From positions 273,137 through 337,136 of the forward strand of contig CAVXTD010000008.1 of assembly GCA_963764565.1 (NCBI GenBank): DNA of 64,000 bases. The letters run 5' to 3'. The translations under genes and the position numbers were made by a program. The notes under the pieces are model-generated. The model searched no databases. It saw only the letters and a list, made by a program, of their open reading frames with translations, and was not told the origin of the DNA. The stretch comes from DATBLE01 sp963764565. Lineage in GTDB: Bacteria > Actinomycetota > Thermoleophilia > Gaiellales > Gaiellaceae. The first letter of the stretch is position 1. Each line of letters starts with the position of its first letter. Of this stretch, positions 19,542 to 28,594 are shown piece by piece.

Positions 19542-19758
19542 GGGGGGAGAGCATAACGGGCCGAAATCGACCGGCCGCCGCGGCGAGCTCCTCGACGGGA
19601 GAGGCGGCCGCGACGGCCGATGTTCGGCGCCGGTCGGAGTTCGGAGGGAGGAACGTCTCCGGCGTCTTGCACGCACAAGGTTGCCGTGCGAACCTGAAAA
19701 GGGCCTGAGAAGAGGGTTGGCGTCCGGTTAAGGAACGCTCCGCCGGGTCCGTAGATCA
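19542..19758. other. Intergenic region upstream of the LLM oxidoreductase
   Basis: With the adjoining repeat, the gap between the M20 hydrolase and the LLM gene is 266 bases. I see no gene, tRNA or clear promoter in it. The only structured element is the dyad repeat at its right end. Confidence 0.5.
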
Positions 19759-19786
19759 GTGTCTGACACCGAAGGTGTCAGACACC
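19758..19786. repeat. Double GGTGTC-type dyad downstream of the M20 hydrolase gene
   Basis: GTGTCTGACACC and GGTGTCAGACAC pair perfectly around GAA, and each half is itself nearly palindromic (GGTGTC-A-GACACC). It starts 22 bases after the stop of the M20 gene and could act as its transcription terminator. The related GGTGCC-N-GGCACC form occurs at 45387 and 45479, also next to an M20 hydrolase gene. Confidence 0.65.
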
Positions 19787-19807
19787 CCGAGCCTGAACGT
19801 CGGAGCG

Positions 19808-21037
19808 CTACGAATACGTGTCGAGTGCCTTGGAGGCGAGCCGGTCGAGCGCCAGCACCGACAGCTCGATGTGCTCCGGCTTCGTGTCCTCGACCTTCGT
19901 GTGCGAGAGGCCGCGCAGGCTTTGCACGAACAGCATCACGGTCGGGATCCCGGCCCGCGCCACCTCGGCCGCGTCGTGCAGCGGGCCGCTCGGCAGGCGG
20001 TGCGAGCTCCCGGCGACCTCCGAGATCGCCTCGTCTGCGAGCCCGATCAGCGTCTCGTCGAACAGGATCGGGTCGATCGACCAGATCCGCTCCCAGGCCA
20101 CGTCGATGTTCTCCTCCGCGGCGAAGCGGTCGGCGGCCTCCTTCGCCGCAGCGAGCATCGCCGCGAGCTTGTCCGCGTCGAGATGGCGCTGGTCGAGCAG
20201 CTGCTCGGCGGTCTCGACCACCGAGGTGACGATCCCCGGCTTGCAGACGACGCTGCCGCTCGTGCACACCGCGCCGCCGCCCGTGCGCTCGGCGATCGGG
20301 CGGATCTCGAGCGCGAGCTTCGCCGCCCCGGCGAGGGCGTCGCGCCGCTTGTCCATCGGCGTCGAGCCCGCGTGCGCTGCCTGGCCGGTCCAGGTGATCC
20401 GGTGGCGTTCGACCCCGAACGTGCCGAGCACCGCCCCGAGCGGCAGATCCATCGCCTCGAGCACCGGGCCCTGCTCGATGTGCAGTTCGAGGTAGGCGAC
20501 GGCGTTCTCGAGCTGGCGCCGTGCGTCGGTTGCGCGGTCGAGGTCGACGTCGAAACGGGCGATTGCGTCCGGCAGCGCGACGCCGTCGCGGTCGGTGAGC
20601 TGCCGCAGCTCGTCCTGGTCGCGCATCGAGCCGGCGGCGGCGCTCGAGCCGAAGAGCGAGCGTCCGAAACGCGCGCCCTCCTCGTCGGCCCAGTCGACGA
20701 GCCGCACCGTCAGCGGCGGCGTGCCCTCGGCGGCGATGCGCCGCAGCACCTCGACGCCGGCCAGCACGTTCAGGCAGCCGTCGAGCCACCCGCCGTTCGG
20801 CACCGAGTCGATGTGACCGCCGATCAAGAGCGTCCGCTCGGACACGCCCGGCAGCGTGAACCACTGGTTCCCGGCCTCGTCGACCTCGTGCTCGGCGAAG
20901 TCCAGCTTCCCGCGCAGCCATTCGCGCGCCTGTCCCCACGTCTCCGTCCAGGCGACGCGCTGGGCGCCGTTCTCGTCGCCGGTCAGCTCGCGGAGCTCGC
21001 GCAGCTCGGCGACGGTGCGTGCTGGCTGGAGCGGCAC
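19808..21037 (-). CDS. M20-family N-carbamoyl-L-amino acid hydrolase / beta-ureidopropionase-like
   Basis: A 409-residue binuclear metal amidohydrolase that removes a carbamoyl group, releasing CO2, ammonia and an amino acid. Metal ligands are visible in order: GGHIDSVPNGG followed by LDG, the DEEG acidic pair (WADEEGARFG), LELHIEQGP and the C-terminal GPLHDAAEVA histidine. The dimerisation insert (HAGSTPMDKRRDA) is present. Length and motifs match HyuC/AmaB and allantoate amidohydrolases. Together with the dihydropyrimidinase at 51560 it could complete hydantoin or dihydropyrimidine breakdown, though it lies 30 kb away. It is intact, unlike the second M20 gene. Confidence 0.86.
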   Translation of the reverse strand: MPLQPARTVAELRELRELTGDENGAQRVAWTETWGQAREWLRGKLDFAEHEVDEAGNQWFTLPGVSERTLLIGGHIDSVPNGGWLDGCLNVLAGVEVLRRIAAEGTPPLTVRLVDWADEEGARFGRSLFGSSAAAGSMRDQDELRQLTDRDGVALPDAIARFDVDLDRATDARRQLENAVAYLELHIEQGPVLEAMDLPLGAVLGTFGVERHRITWTGQAAHAGSTPMDKRRDALAGAAKLALEIRPIAERTGGGAVCTSGSVVCKPGIVTSVVETAEQLLDQRHLDADKLAAMLAAAKEAADRFAAEENIDVAWERIWSIDPILFDETLIGLADEAISEVAGSSHRLPSGPLHDAAEVARAGIPTVMLFVQSLRGLSHTKVEDTKPEHIELSVLALDRLASKALDTYS

Positions 21038-21179
21038 CTCTCGACTCTACTGCGCCGCGTGCTCCGGTGCCGTGGGCCTCGCCTCGACGAGGTTCAGTCC
21101 TGGCGCACCCGGCCGCGTTCTTGAACGCGCCGGCGACGAACGGCTCGTCGCCAGGCGCAGGCGTCGTGCCCGGGGGCAA

Positions 21180-22388
21180 TCAGGCAGCCGTCCCCCGAGC
21201 CGAGCTCGGGTGCGGTTCCGTCTTCATGTGCGATGAAACGGCGACGATGAGCCGCTGCGTCCCAAAGATCCGGCGAAGGAGTGGCGAGCGCTCCGCCGAC
21301 CGCGCCGCCGCATAGGCGGCACGCGCGGCGAGCCCATCGAACGGGTCGGGGAGGATCGCGCAGCCCACCTGCTCGATGTGCTCAACGGCGAAGCCTGCGG
21401 CGGCGAGAAGCGCGAGCGCACGGTCTCGTGGCAGTGGCGCGCGACGCGGCTGCGGTAGCGGACGCCCGAACGGCGCGAGTCGCTTGACGCGGCGGGCTAC
21501 AGGCAGGGCAACCTTGCTGTGCCAGATGACGGTAGGAGCCGACCCGTTGCGCAGGCCGATGATCGCGCGTCCGTCCGGTCGAAGCACTCGGGCGAGCTCG
21601 CGAAGTGCCCGCTCGAAGTCGGTGTACTCGAGGACGCCGATGCCGACGACGACGTCGAAGCAGTCGTCCGGAAAGGGCAGCTCCTCGGCACGGGCCACAA
21701 ACAGCTCGCCGCTGTCTCGCAGCCGCCCGCGGGCGTGCCGGACCATCTCGGAGGCCGGGTCGACGCCGGTGACGCTCCAGCCGCGGGCAGCGAGCTCTGC
21801 GAGCAACCGGCCCGACCCGACGCCGACCTCGAGCAGCTGCCCCGGACCGCCGCCGACAAGCTCGAGCACGCGCTCGAGCCTCGTCCGCCACCAGTGACCG
21901 CGCAGGGTAGGTTCGTCGTACTCCCGGTCCCAGCGCTCAGCGGATGCGTCGAAATGCTCGACTGCGTCTCGCTCGGCCTCGGTCTGCGGGCCGTTGGCGA
22001 AGACGTCGCGGGTCCACAGCTCGACGCAGTTGCCGTCAGGGTCGTCCACGTAGGCAGAGCGGCCCGCCCGGCTCGTCCGGCTGCGCCGGTCGACCACGTG
22101 CGGTGCCAGACCCCCGGCTCGCAGCCGCTCGATGGCCGCGTCGAAGTCGTCATCAGCGAGGTGGAGAGCGAAGTGGACGTGCGCGCCACCGCGGCCGCCC
22201 GCTACACCGAGCTGCGGCCGCCAGAGGCCGATGCGCGTCCGCTTGCCGGCAAGCACCCAGATCGCCTCTCGCTCCGGCCACCGCTCGACGACGGGCAGAC
22301 CGAGCACGCCGACATAGAATCGCTCGGAAGCGTCGAGGTCGCGCACCTCGAGCACGAGCTCGCTGACGCCCGTCACGGGGATGCTCAC
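21180..22388 (-). CDS. VOC (glyoxalase-like) and SAM methyltransferase fusion
   Basis: One open frame of 402 residues holds two enzymes. Residues ~5-130 are a VOC/glyoxalase-fold domain (ELVLEVRDLDASERFYVGVL to YVDDPDGNCVELW). Residues ~150-400 are a class I methyltransferase with motif I LLEVGVGSGRLL, VTGVDPASEM and the post-motif ALRELARVLRPDG. The linker contains no alternative start. The GTG start overlaps the upstream nucleotidyltransferase stop (GTGA), so it is the last gene of a four-gene operon. A tailoring role (methylation of a sugar or natural product, with the VOC domain in substrate binding or resistance) is inferred. A lost stop codon between two genes is the alternative. Confidence 0.72.
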   Translation of the reverse strand: MSIPVTGVSELVLEVRDLDASERFYVGVLGLPVVERWPEREAIWVLAGKRTRIGLWRPQLGVAGGRGGAHVHFALHLADDDFDAAIERLRAGGLAPHVVDRRSRTSRAGRSAYVDDPDGNCVELWTRDVFANGPQTEAERDAVEHFDASAERWDREYDEPTLRGHWWRTRLERVLELVGGGPGQLLEVGVGSGRLLAELAARGWSVTGVDPASEMVRHARGRLRDSGELFVARAEELPFPDDCFDVVVGIGVLEYTDFERALRELARVLRPDGRAIIGLRNGSAPTVIWHSKVALPVARRVKRLAPFGRPLPQPRRAPLPRDRALALLAAAGFAVEHIEQVGCAILPDPFDGLAARAAYAAARSAERSPLLRRIFGTQRLIVAVSSHMKTEPHPSSARGTAA

Positions 22389-23318
22389 CGCAGCGAGCCC
22401 GCCTCGCGACAGGAGAGCTCCTCCCGAAACGCTTCGACCGCGGCTCGCATAGCCTGCCAGCGCTCGCTCGGCGAAGCGGAAGCCGTGGAAGCGCAGCGAC
22501 GAGCCGTCCTCGAGACCGGCAACGGCGTCCGTGGGCACCGAGCGGCCAAGCGACCCGTAGTGGATCGCGAGCCTGTCACGCGCCACCCCGCGGGCTCGGC
22601 GCTCGAGCGCCGCTCCGAACCGGCCGCGAAGCGGCGCCTCGAGAGCGCGTTGAAGTAGCGAGCCGGTCGGTCGCGGCGGCGAGTCCGTACTCGGGCAGTC
22701 GAGGTTCGGGAAGAAGTCGGCGATCCAGGCGTTCGCCGCCAGGAGCGCACCCGCCCTCCCGGCGAGCTCCTGGGCCTGGGCAAGCTCGTGGGCCACGTAG
22801 AGGCTTCCGGGCGCAAACGCCAGGCAATCCTCGGCTAGGTAGTAGTTCGGGCAGAGGATCCGACGGCCGAATAGACGGGACAGCGAGGCGAGCACCAGAA
22901 AGACGGTGCCGATCCTGCCTCGAGCGCAGATGATGAGCAGGTCGAGGTCGGCGTCCTGGCCTGCGTCGTCAACGGCCACCGAGCCCGTGAGCGCGAGGCC
23001 GCGTACGAACGGGACGTGCGCCGCGAGGCGGGCGACGCGTCGGGCTCGGCGCCGGAGGTGTGACGCTCGTGCAATCCGCGCCGGCCGCCGATCGGCCAGC
23101 TCGGGCCGCTCTGCGAGACAGTAGAAGCCGTTCCGCTCGGTCACCAGACGAGTGAGCGCCTCGTCCTCGGCGACGAGGCGGCGCAGCTCATCCCTCGCAA
23201 TCGGAACGCGGGCGAAACGCCAGAGCTCGTCGAGCGTGAGGGCGCAGTCGAACGCATCGCCGTAGAGGAGCCCGTCCAGCAGCCCGAGAAGATCCTCGGA
23301 AACGGCCCGATCGCTCAT
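22385..23318 (-). CDS. Nucleotidyltransferase-fold protein, frameshift near C-terminus
   Basis: About 310 residues. An N-terminal helical, winged-helix-like region (TLDELWRFARVPIARDELRRL) precedes a nucleotidyltransferase core with the GS...DxD pattern (LTGSVAVDD, then GQDADLDLLIIC). The family includes minimal nucleotidyltransferases and aminoglycoside-type transferases; the substrate here is unknown. The frame shifts near 22477; restoring one CG in GAGCGCTGG yields the ending AMRAAVEAFREELSC and a stop at 22385 that overlaps the next start. The ATG overlaps the P450 stop by four bases (ATGA). It may transfer a nucleotide to a small molecule made by this operon. Confidence 0.68.
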
Positions 23319-24544
23319 CGCCGCTCCAACATCACGACGAGCCGCTCTGCTCGGCCGACCGGAGCCTTCGTCTCCGGGTCGACGTGGAGGCGCCAGCGGC
23401 GGCCGATTGAGGCCAACGAGAGCGTGATGATTGCGCGGGCAAGCGGCTCGCCGATACAGGCGTGTACGCCGGCGCCGAAGGGGAGGTACGCGCCCCGCGC
23501 CGGAGGCGGAGCGTGCCCGAGCCAGCGCTCGGGGTCGAACTCGTCGGGCCGACCGAAGGAGTTCGGCTCGCGGTGGAGCACGGCCGGGCTGACCAGCACG
23601 TTCGCTCCTGGCCGGACGCGGGCGCCGGCGAGAAGGCCGTGGTCGACCGGGCAACGGTCGATGTGGCGCGCCGGCGGGAACAGGCGGAGCGCTTCCCGGA
23701 CGACGGCGCCGAGATACGGGAGGTGAAATGCCTCTTCAGGGTCGGCCACCCGGTCGCCGAGGGTCGCGTCGAGCTCGGCGTGAAAGCGCCGCTCGACCGC
23801 CGGGTTGCGGCCGAGCAGGTACCAGGCGGCAACGAGCGCGCTGGGCGGCTCGTCGACGGCGGCGAGCAGGAACGCGATCACCTCGCCGCGCACGATGCGG
23901 TCGGGTAGACCGGCGCCGAGGAGAACGCCGGCGAGATCGTCGCCGGGCCCGACCGATCGACACCGCGCCGCCAAGAGCGTGTCGACTCTTTGCTCGACGC
24001 GAGTGAGCGCCCGGCCCGCTGCCGTTCCGTGTAGCGGCGGCGTCAGTCGGGGGGCCCGCTCCATCACCTGGGCGAGAGCAGCGGCGAGCGGCGCGGCTTC
24101 ATCCTGGAGGTCGGTCGAGAGGAGGACGTCTCCTGCAATAGTCAGCGATAGCCGCTCCAGCTCGTCTCGCAGCGCGATGCGGTCGCCGTCGCGCCAGCTC
24201 TCGTCAACCCGGTCGATTCGATCGGCGATGACGCCGCCGAAGCCCGCGACCCGTCTGCGCTCGACGCTTGGCTGGAGCAACAGGCGCCGTGTCCGGTGGG
24301 CCTCGCCGTCGAGCGTGTTGAGCGTCTCGCCGACAAACCGGCGCATCCTCCGCTTCCACTTCCCCGGCCGGAACGAGGCACCGTCCGTCACGAGGACTCG
24401 CCAGGCCTCATCGGGGTCGCGGAGAAGGATGAACCGAGCCTGTCCGGCGCCCAGACGGATAGCCGAATTTCCGTTCGCATGCCGGCGCACGTAGTCGACC
24501 GGGTTGCGAAAGAACGAGCGAGCGCTGAAGGGGGAGACGATCAC
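23315..24544 (-). CDS. Cytochrome P450 with atypical I-helix
   Basis: A 409-residue bacterial P450 monooxygenase. The heme-binding loop is intact (LPFGAGVHACIGEPLAR, axial ligand C363), as are the ExxR motif in REALRLFPPARH and the later PERW region. The I-helix stretch FLLAAVDEPPSALVAA lacks the usual acid-Thr pair (AGxxTT), which normally delivers protons for oxygen activation; Pro and Ser are present instead. It may therefore use peroxide or catalyse an unusual reaction. The GTG start overlaps the flippase stop by four bases. Its place in an operon with a flippase and a methyltransferase suggests tailoring of a polyprenyl-linked or secreted product. Confidence 0.85.
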   Translation of the reverse strand: MIVSPFSARSFFRNPVDYVRRHANGNSAIRLGAGQARFILLRDPDEAWRVLVTDGASFRPGKWKRRMRRFVGETLNTLDGEAHRTRRLLLQPSVERRRVAGFGGVIADRIDRVDESWRDGDRIALRDELERLSLTIAGDVLLSTDLQDEAAPLAAALAQVMERAPRLTPPLHGTAAGRALTRVEQRVDTLLAARCRSVGPGDDLAGVLLGAGLPDRIVRGEVIAFLLAAVDEPPSALVAAWYLLGRNPAVERRFHAELDATLGDRVADPEEAFHLPYLGAVVREALRLFPPARHIDRCPVDHGLLAGARVRPGANVLVSPAVLHREPNSFGRPDEFDPERWLGHAPPPARGAYLPFGAGVHACIGEPLARAIITLSLASIGRRWRLHVDPETKAPVGRAERLVVMLERR

Positions 24545-25887
24545 GACCAGACCGCGACGAGAAGGATGACGGCGGCAGCTGCTCCGGCGGCAGCCAGGAG
24601 ACGCGGCGTGACGATGTCCCGCATCAGCAGCGCTGCGGTGGCCGCCGCGACCGCGGTGGAGACGAGCAGCGCGACGGTCGCTCCGGCCGCGCCCCACACA
24701 GGCACGGCGGCCACGGCGACGGTTGCAAAGGCGACCACGGCGGCGCCGCTGATCCAGACCGCGAGCCCCGGGCGCAGCCGAAGCGAAGCCGCCTGCCAGG
24801 CGAGCAGGGGCAATGCTGCGAGCGGAAGCAGGGCAAGCGCGGGTCCGAGCGCGCCGGCAGCGCCGGCGTATCGCTCGCCAACGCCGATCCGGAGCAACGG
24901 GTCGAGGAGGAGCGCAGCCACGACCGCCCCGCCGCCCGTGACGGCGACGGCGCGCCACGCCAGCACCCGCGCGGCGTGGTCCACGCCCGCCGGATCAGTC
25001 GCCCACCGCTCCGACAGCTCCGGTAGCGAGGTGGTGAAGAGCTGGCGGACTGCATAGACCACGGCTAGTGCGGCGGAGGTCGCGAGCGCTGCGTAGCCTG
25101 TCTGCACACTCGATCCGGCCAGCAGGGCAACAGCGATGACCGGGCCGCGATGTGAGAGCTGCATCAGCCCCATCGAGATCCCGACCACGAAGCCAAAGCG
25201 GGACGCACCGTCTGGCACGCGGGCGCCTCGACCGGCCGAGAGCAAGCGTCGGCCTACCACGAGGGCTCCGAGCAGGACCCCGCCTCCGGTCGAGATAGCG
25301 ACACCCGCGACCGCGCCCGCCGTTCCCGCCGCTGCATACAGGGCCGGCACGGCCGCCAGCAGCACGACGTTCTGGAACGCTCGCCGAAAGCTCCAGAGCC
25401 ACGTTTCCCCGAGCCCGAGCGCGGCCTGGGCGGCGAGCAGCGCGAGCAACTCGAGCACGAGCGCAGCGAGCACGAGCTCCGTCTCCAGCGACGGGAAACG
25501 CCTCGGGTCGACGAGGACCAGCAGGGTGGCGAGTGCAACGACTGGGGTGAGCTGGAGTACCCGCAGACGGGCGGCGCGGACCGTGAGCGCGCGGGCGAGC
25601 GCGACGCGCTCTGCAGGACTGGCCGGGGGTACGAATCGCGCGAATGTGACCGGGGCGCCGAGCGACAGGATGCTCGCCCCGATTGCGACGACCGCGAGCG
25701 CGACTGCCATCCGTCCGAAGTCTTCCGGCCCAAGCAGGCGGGGCAGAAGGGCGACGATCGCGAGCTGTGTAGCGAGCTCGGTGCCCTTCCCATGGAGTGC
25801 GATCGAGGCCGCTGACGCATTGCGTGGGACCCGGCGCCGCAGGAGGCCGCTGACGGCTCCCACGGGGTCCGCCTGAACCTCGGGCAT
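24541..25887 (-). CDS. Polysaccharide flippase-like membrane protein (MOP superfamily)
   Basis: A 448-residue polytopic membrane protein rich in Leu/Ala/Val helices. The N-terminus (LHGKGTELATQLAIVALLPRLLG, then PEDFGRMAVALAVVAIG) is typical of Wzx-like oligosaccharide flippases. Such proteins move lipid-linked glycans across the membrane. It is the first gene of the operon that continues with P450, nucleotidyltransferase and VOC-methyltransferase, all joined by four-base overlaps. It is divergent from a UDP-galactopyranose-mutase-like flavoprotein, which supports a surface-glycan or glycosylated-product locus. Confidence 0.78.
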   Translation of the reverse strand: MPEVQADPVGAVSGLLRRRVPRNASAASIALHGKGTELATQLAIVALLPRLLGPEDFGRMAVALAVVAIGASILSLGAPVTFARFVPPASPAERVALARALTVRAARLRVLQLTPVVALATLLVLVDPRRFPSLETELVLAALVLELLALLAAQAALGLGETWLWSFRRAFQNVVLLAAVPALYAAAGTAGAVAGVAISTGGGVLLGALVVGRRLLSAGRGARVPDGASRFGFVVGISMGLMQLSHRGPVIAVALLAGSSVQTGYAALATSAALAVVYAVRQLFTTSLPELSERWATDPAGVDHAARVLAWRAVAVTGGGAVVAALLLDPLLRIGVGERYAGAAGALGPALALLPLAALPLLAWQAASLRLRPGLAVWISGAAVVAFATVAVAAVPVWGAAGATVALLVSTAVAAATAALLMRDIVTPRLLAAAGAAAAVILLVAVWS

Positions 25888-26092
25888 CCGATAGAGCGTC
25901 GCTCGGATCCTGCCCGGAGCGGCCCTTCGAACGTCCAGCCTTCGACCCTTGAAGGTTCAGACTGCGCTCAACGCCGTGGGCGGGCAGGCGGCGCGGGCGT
26001 TCCCTGAGAGCCCGAAAGCCTTATCCGAACGATGGGCGAGTCTGGACGATCTTCAGTCGCGCGGAAGCAGCACGAAACGGAATACTCGAGTC

Positions 26093-27604
26093 GTGGTCGC
26101 GCGCGGCGATACCGTTGGCACGGCCATCCTCGGTGCGGGACCTGCCGGACTCACGTCGGCCTACGTGCACGCTGCCAGGCGGGCCCCGGCGGTCGTGCTC
26201 GAGGCAGATGCAACAGTGGGCGGGCTCGCGAAGACCGTCTGTGTGAACGGCTATCGCCTCGATCTCGGCGGACACCGATTCTTTACGACGATCGAGCCTA
26301 TCCATCGGCTCTGGGACACAATGCTCGGGAGCGACTTGCTGACGCGACCGCGGCTGTCCCGGATCTACTACGACGGCAAGTTCTTCTCGTATCCGCTCCG
26401 CGCACGAGACGTGAGGGTCGGCCTCGGCTTCGCCGAGTCGGCTCGCTGCGTCCTGTCCTACCTGGCGGGCCAGCGGCAACGAAGGCATGAGCCCGAGTCG
26501 TTCGAGGACTGGATGACCACGCGGTTCGGCCGGCGACTCTACGAGACATTCTTCAGCTCCTACACCGAGAAGGTCTGGGGCATCCCCGGCTCGGAGATCC
26601 GTTCCGAGTGGGCGGCGCAGCGGATCAGGAACTTTTCGCTACTCCGGGCGATGCTTGCAATCGCCGGGATCAGGCAGAGGAATGTCCGGACGCTGATCGA
26701 GGAGTTCCGCTACCCCCGGCTCGGCCCAGGTCAGATGTGGGAGGGCTTCCGCGACTTCGCCGCGAGCCGCGGTGTGCCGGTGCTCCTCGGCCACCGTGTC
26801 GTCGCGCTTCGGCACGCGGCAGGACAGGTCGAGAGCGTCGTCGTACACGCGGAGGGCGACGAGTTAGATCTGCCAGTCGACAGCGTCGTCTCGAGCATCC
26901 CGATCGGCGAGCTCGTGCTCGCTCTCGATCCGGCGCCGCCCGAGGTGGTCATGGCAGCCGCGCGGCGCCTCCGCCACCGGAACCTCTGCATGGTTGCGCT
27001 GATGACCGACGAGTGCGCGCAGTTCCCGGACAACTGGATCTACCTCCACGACCCTGGTGTCAGAGCCAGCCGAGTGCAGAACTTCGGCGCCTGGAGCGAG
27101 AGTATGGTGCGCGCCGGAACCGCCTGCCTGGGCGTCGAATATCACTGCTGGGAGAGCGACGAGATCTGGGAGCTCCCAGAGGACGATTCCGTTGCCCTGG
27201 CCACCGAGGAACTCGCGCGAATCGGCCTCATCGATCCGGCCCGCGTGTTTGGCGGGGTGAAGGTCGCCGTACCACATGCGTATCCCGTGTACGACAACCA
27301 CTACCAGGAGGCGGTCGCCGTGCTTCGCGCGTACCTCGCGGGATTCTCCAACCTCCAGACATGCGGCCGCAACGGGCTACACCGCTACAACAACCAGGAC
27401 CACTCGATGTGGACAGCGGCGCTTGCGACGCTCAATGCCCTCGACGGACTGCAGTACGACGTCTGGTCGGTCAACACAGACGCCGTCTACCACGAGGAGT
27501 GCGCCCGCGTAGGCGCCGGCCTCAACGTGGATCTCGATGAGGAGCCTCTGAGCCACTTCGTCCCGTCGCCCGCCGGCGCGACGCCCGTCGCCGATCCGGC
27601 GTAG
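26093..27604 (+). CDS. FAD-dependent amine oxidase/UDP-galactopyranose mutase-like protein
   Basis: A flavoprotein of about 503 residues with an N-terminal FAD dinucleotide fold (AILGAGPAGLTSAYV, then VLEADATVGGLAKTV) and the GYRLDLGGHRFFT motif common to UDP-galactopyranose mutase- and protoporphyrinogen-oxidase-like proteins. The region FFSSYTEKVWGIP also fits that group. GTG at 26093 was chosen because conserved sequence begins there; the frame is open back to a TTG at 25949, but those 48 residues look unconserved. It probably rearranges or oxidises a nucleotide sugar for the neighbouring glycosyltransferases. Its 3' end overlaps the convergent GT2 gene by 83 bases. Confidence 0.75.
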   Translation: MVARGDTVGTAILGAGPAGLTSAYVHAARRAPAVVLEADATVGGLAKTVCVNGYRLDLGGHRFFTTIEPIHRLWDTMLGSDLLTRPRLSRIYYDGKFFSYPLRARDVRVGLGFAESARCVLSYLAGQRQRRHEPESFEDWMTTRFGRRLYETFFSSYTEKVWGIPGSEIRSEWAAQRIRNFSLLRAMLAIAGIRQRNVRTLIEEFRYPRLGPGQMWEGFRDFAASRGVPVLLGHRVVALRHAAGQVESVVVHAEGDELDLPVDSVVSSIPIGELVLALDPAPPEVVMAAARRLRHRNLCMVALMTDECAQFPDNWIYLHDPGVRASRVQNFGAWSESMVRAGTACLGVEYHCWESDEIWELPEDDSVALATEELARIGLIDPARVFGGVKVAVPHAYPVYDNHYQEAVAVLRAYLAGFSNLQTCGRNGLHRYNNQDHSMWTAALATLNALDGLQYDVWSVNTDAVYHEECARVGAGLNVDLDEEPLSHFVPSPAGATPVADPA

Positions 27605-28547
27605 CCCGGCCGGCGGAGGCGGCCTGAGCACCGAAGTGAGCGAGCAAGCCGCCTGGAAGAGCAGCGGTTCCGGCGAGATGATGGAGCGCGTGCAGCCCGA
27701 TTCCGGCGACACCGGCACGCAGGCCGAGGCGCTGCACAAGGAGGGCGTAGAACGCGCGATTCAGCGCGACGAGCCCGACGAAGGCGGCAAGCGCGGCTCT
27801 CGGTCGGTGGCGGACGAGCGCGACCATCGCGACCACTACGGCCAGCCCGCTGAGCCTGTGACGCCACCCGAGGTTGAGGGCACGCGACGGGGCTCGGCGC
27901 TCGAGGAGCAGGCGCACCCAGGGCAGGCCGCGGCGCGCGAAATCCGTCCAGAGCATGCCGCTGAGCGTCCAGTGCTTCAGATGCGTGGCCTGGAGAAGCG
28001 GATCCAACTCGACGGCGAAGCCGTGCGCACACAGGCGCATCCCGAACTCGACGTCCTCGATCGAGGAGCGGGCCGCGTCGAAGCCTCCGACGGCGGCGAA
28101 GGCCTCTCGGCGAACCGCTCCCAGCCCGGTCCAGAACGTGCTCGCGGGCCCCGCCGCTTGCTGGTGCACGTGATGGTGGAGGAGGTTGCGGAAGCGCGAG
28201 ACGACGCCAGGTGCCGCCGGTGCGTCGTCGTACGAGCCGAAGACCGCCGCCAGGTTCGGGTCTTCGGCGAACGCCGCGCGCACACGGTGAAGCGCATCCC
28301 CGTGAGCGACGACGTCCGAATCGATGAACACGAGCACATCGCCGAGCGCCCTGCGCGCGCCGGCGTTCCGCGCCGCCGCAGGTCCCCCTCCGGCCGGCTC
28401 ATCCACGACCACCACCTCGTCCGCATCGCCCAGTGTCGGCATGAGCGCGGCGAGGCAGAGGTCGAGAGTCGGGGGACTGTCGGTGGCGGGCACGATCACC
28501 GAGAGACGCAACTCCCCGCCACCGTCTTCCTTCCGAGCGTCGGCCAT
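27522..28547 (-). CDS. Family 2 glycosyltransferase with C-terminal membrane helices
   Basis: A GT-A fold transferase of about 341 residues. Landmarks are LSVIVPATDSPPTLDLCLAAL at the N-terminus, the metal/UDP-sugar motif in DVLVFIDSDVVAHG, and the acceptor-side SIEDVEFGMRLCAHG, which resembles the ED motif of this family. Hydrophobic stretches near residue 240 (GLAVVVAMVALV) suggest membrane association. The ATG at 28547 begins the conserved region. The final ~40 residues are basic and low-complexity and overlap the flavoprotein gene, so a frame error near the end is possible. It likely adds a sugar to a lipid-linked intermediate. Confidence 0.78.
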   Translation of the reverse strand: MADARKEDGGGELRLSVIVPATDSPPTLDLCLAALMPTLGDADEVVVVDEPAGGGPAAARNAGARRALGDVLVFIDSDVVAHGDALHRVRAAFAEDPNLAAVFGSYDDAPAAPGVVSRFRNLLHHHVHQQAAGPASTFWTGLGAVRREAFAAVGGFDAARSSIEDVEFGMRLCAHGFAVELDPLLQATHLKHWTLSGMLWTDFARRGLPWVRLLLERRAPSRALNLGWRHRLSGLAVVVAMVALVRHRPRAALAAFVGLVALNRAFYALLVQRLGLRAGVAGIGLHALHHLAGTAALPGGLLAHFGAQAASAGRATPDRRRASRRRATGRSGSEAPHRDPR

Positions 28548-28594
28548 CGCGTCGATGCTACATCGGCACCGGTGGTGCGACCCGCCACCCGCCG

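Noticed and set aside
21180..23654. A three-domain nucleotidyltransferase-VOC-methyltransferase protein in one frame
   Set aside because: Restoring a CG near 22477 gives the nucleotidyltransferase a proper ending whose TGA overlaps the VOC gene's GTG, so they are two genes.
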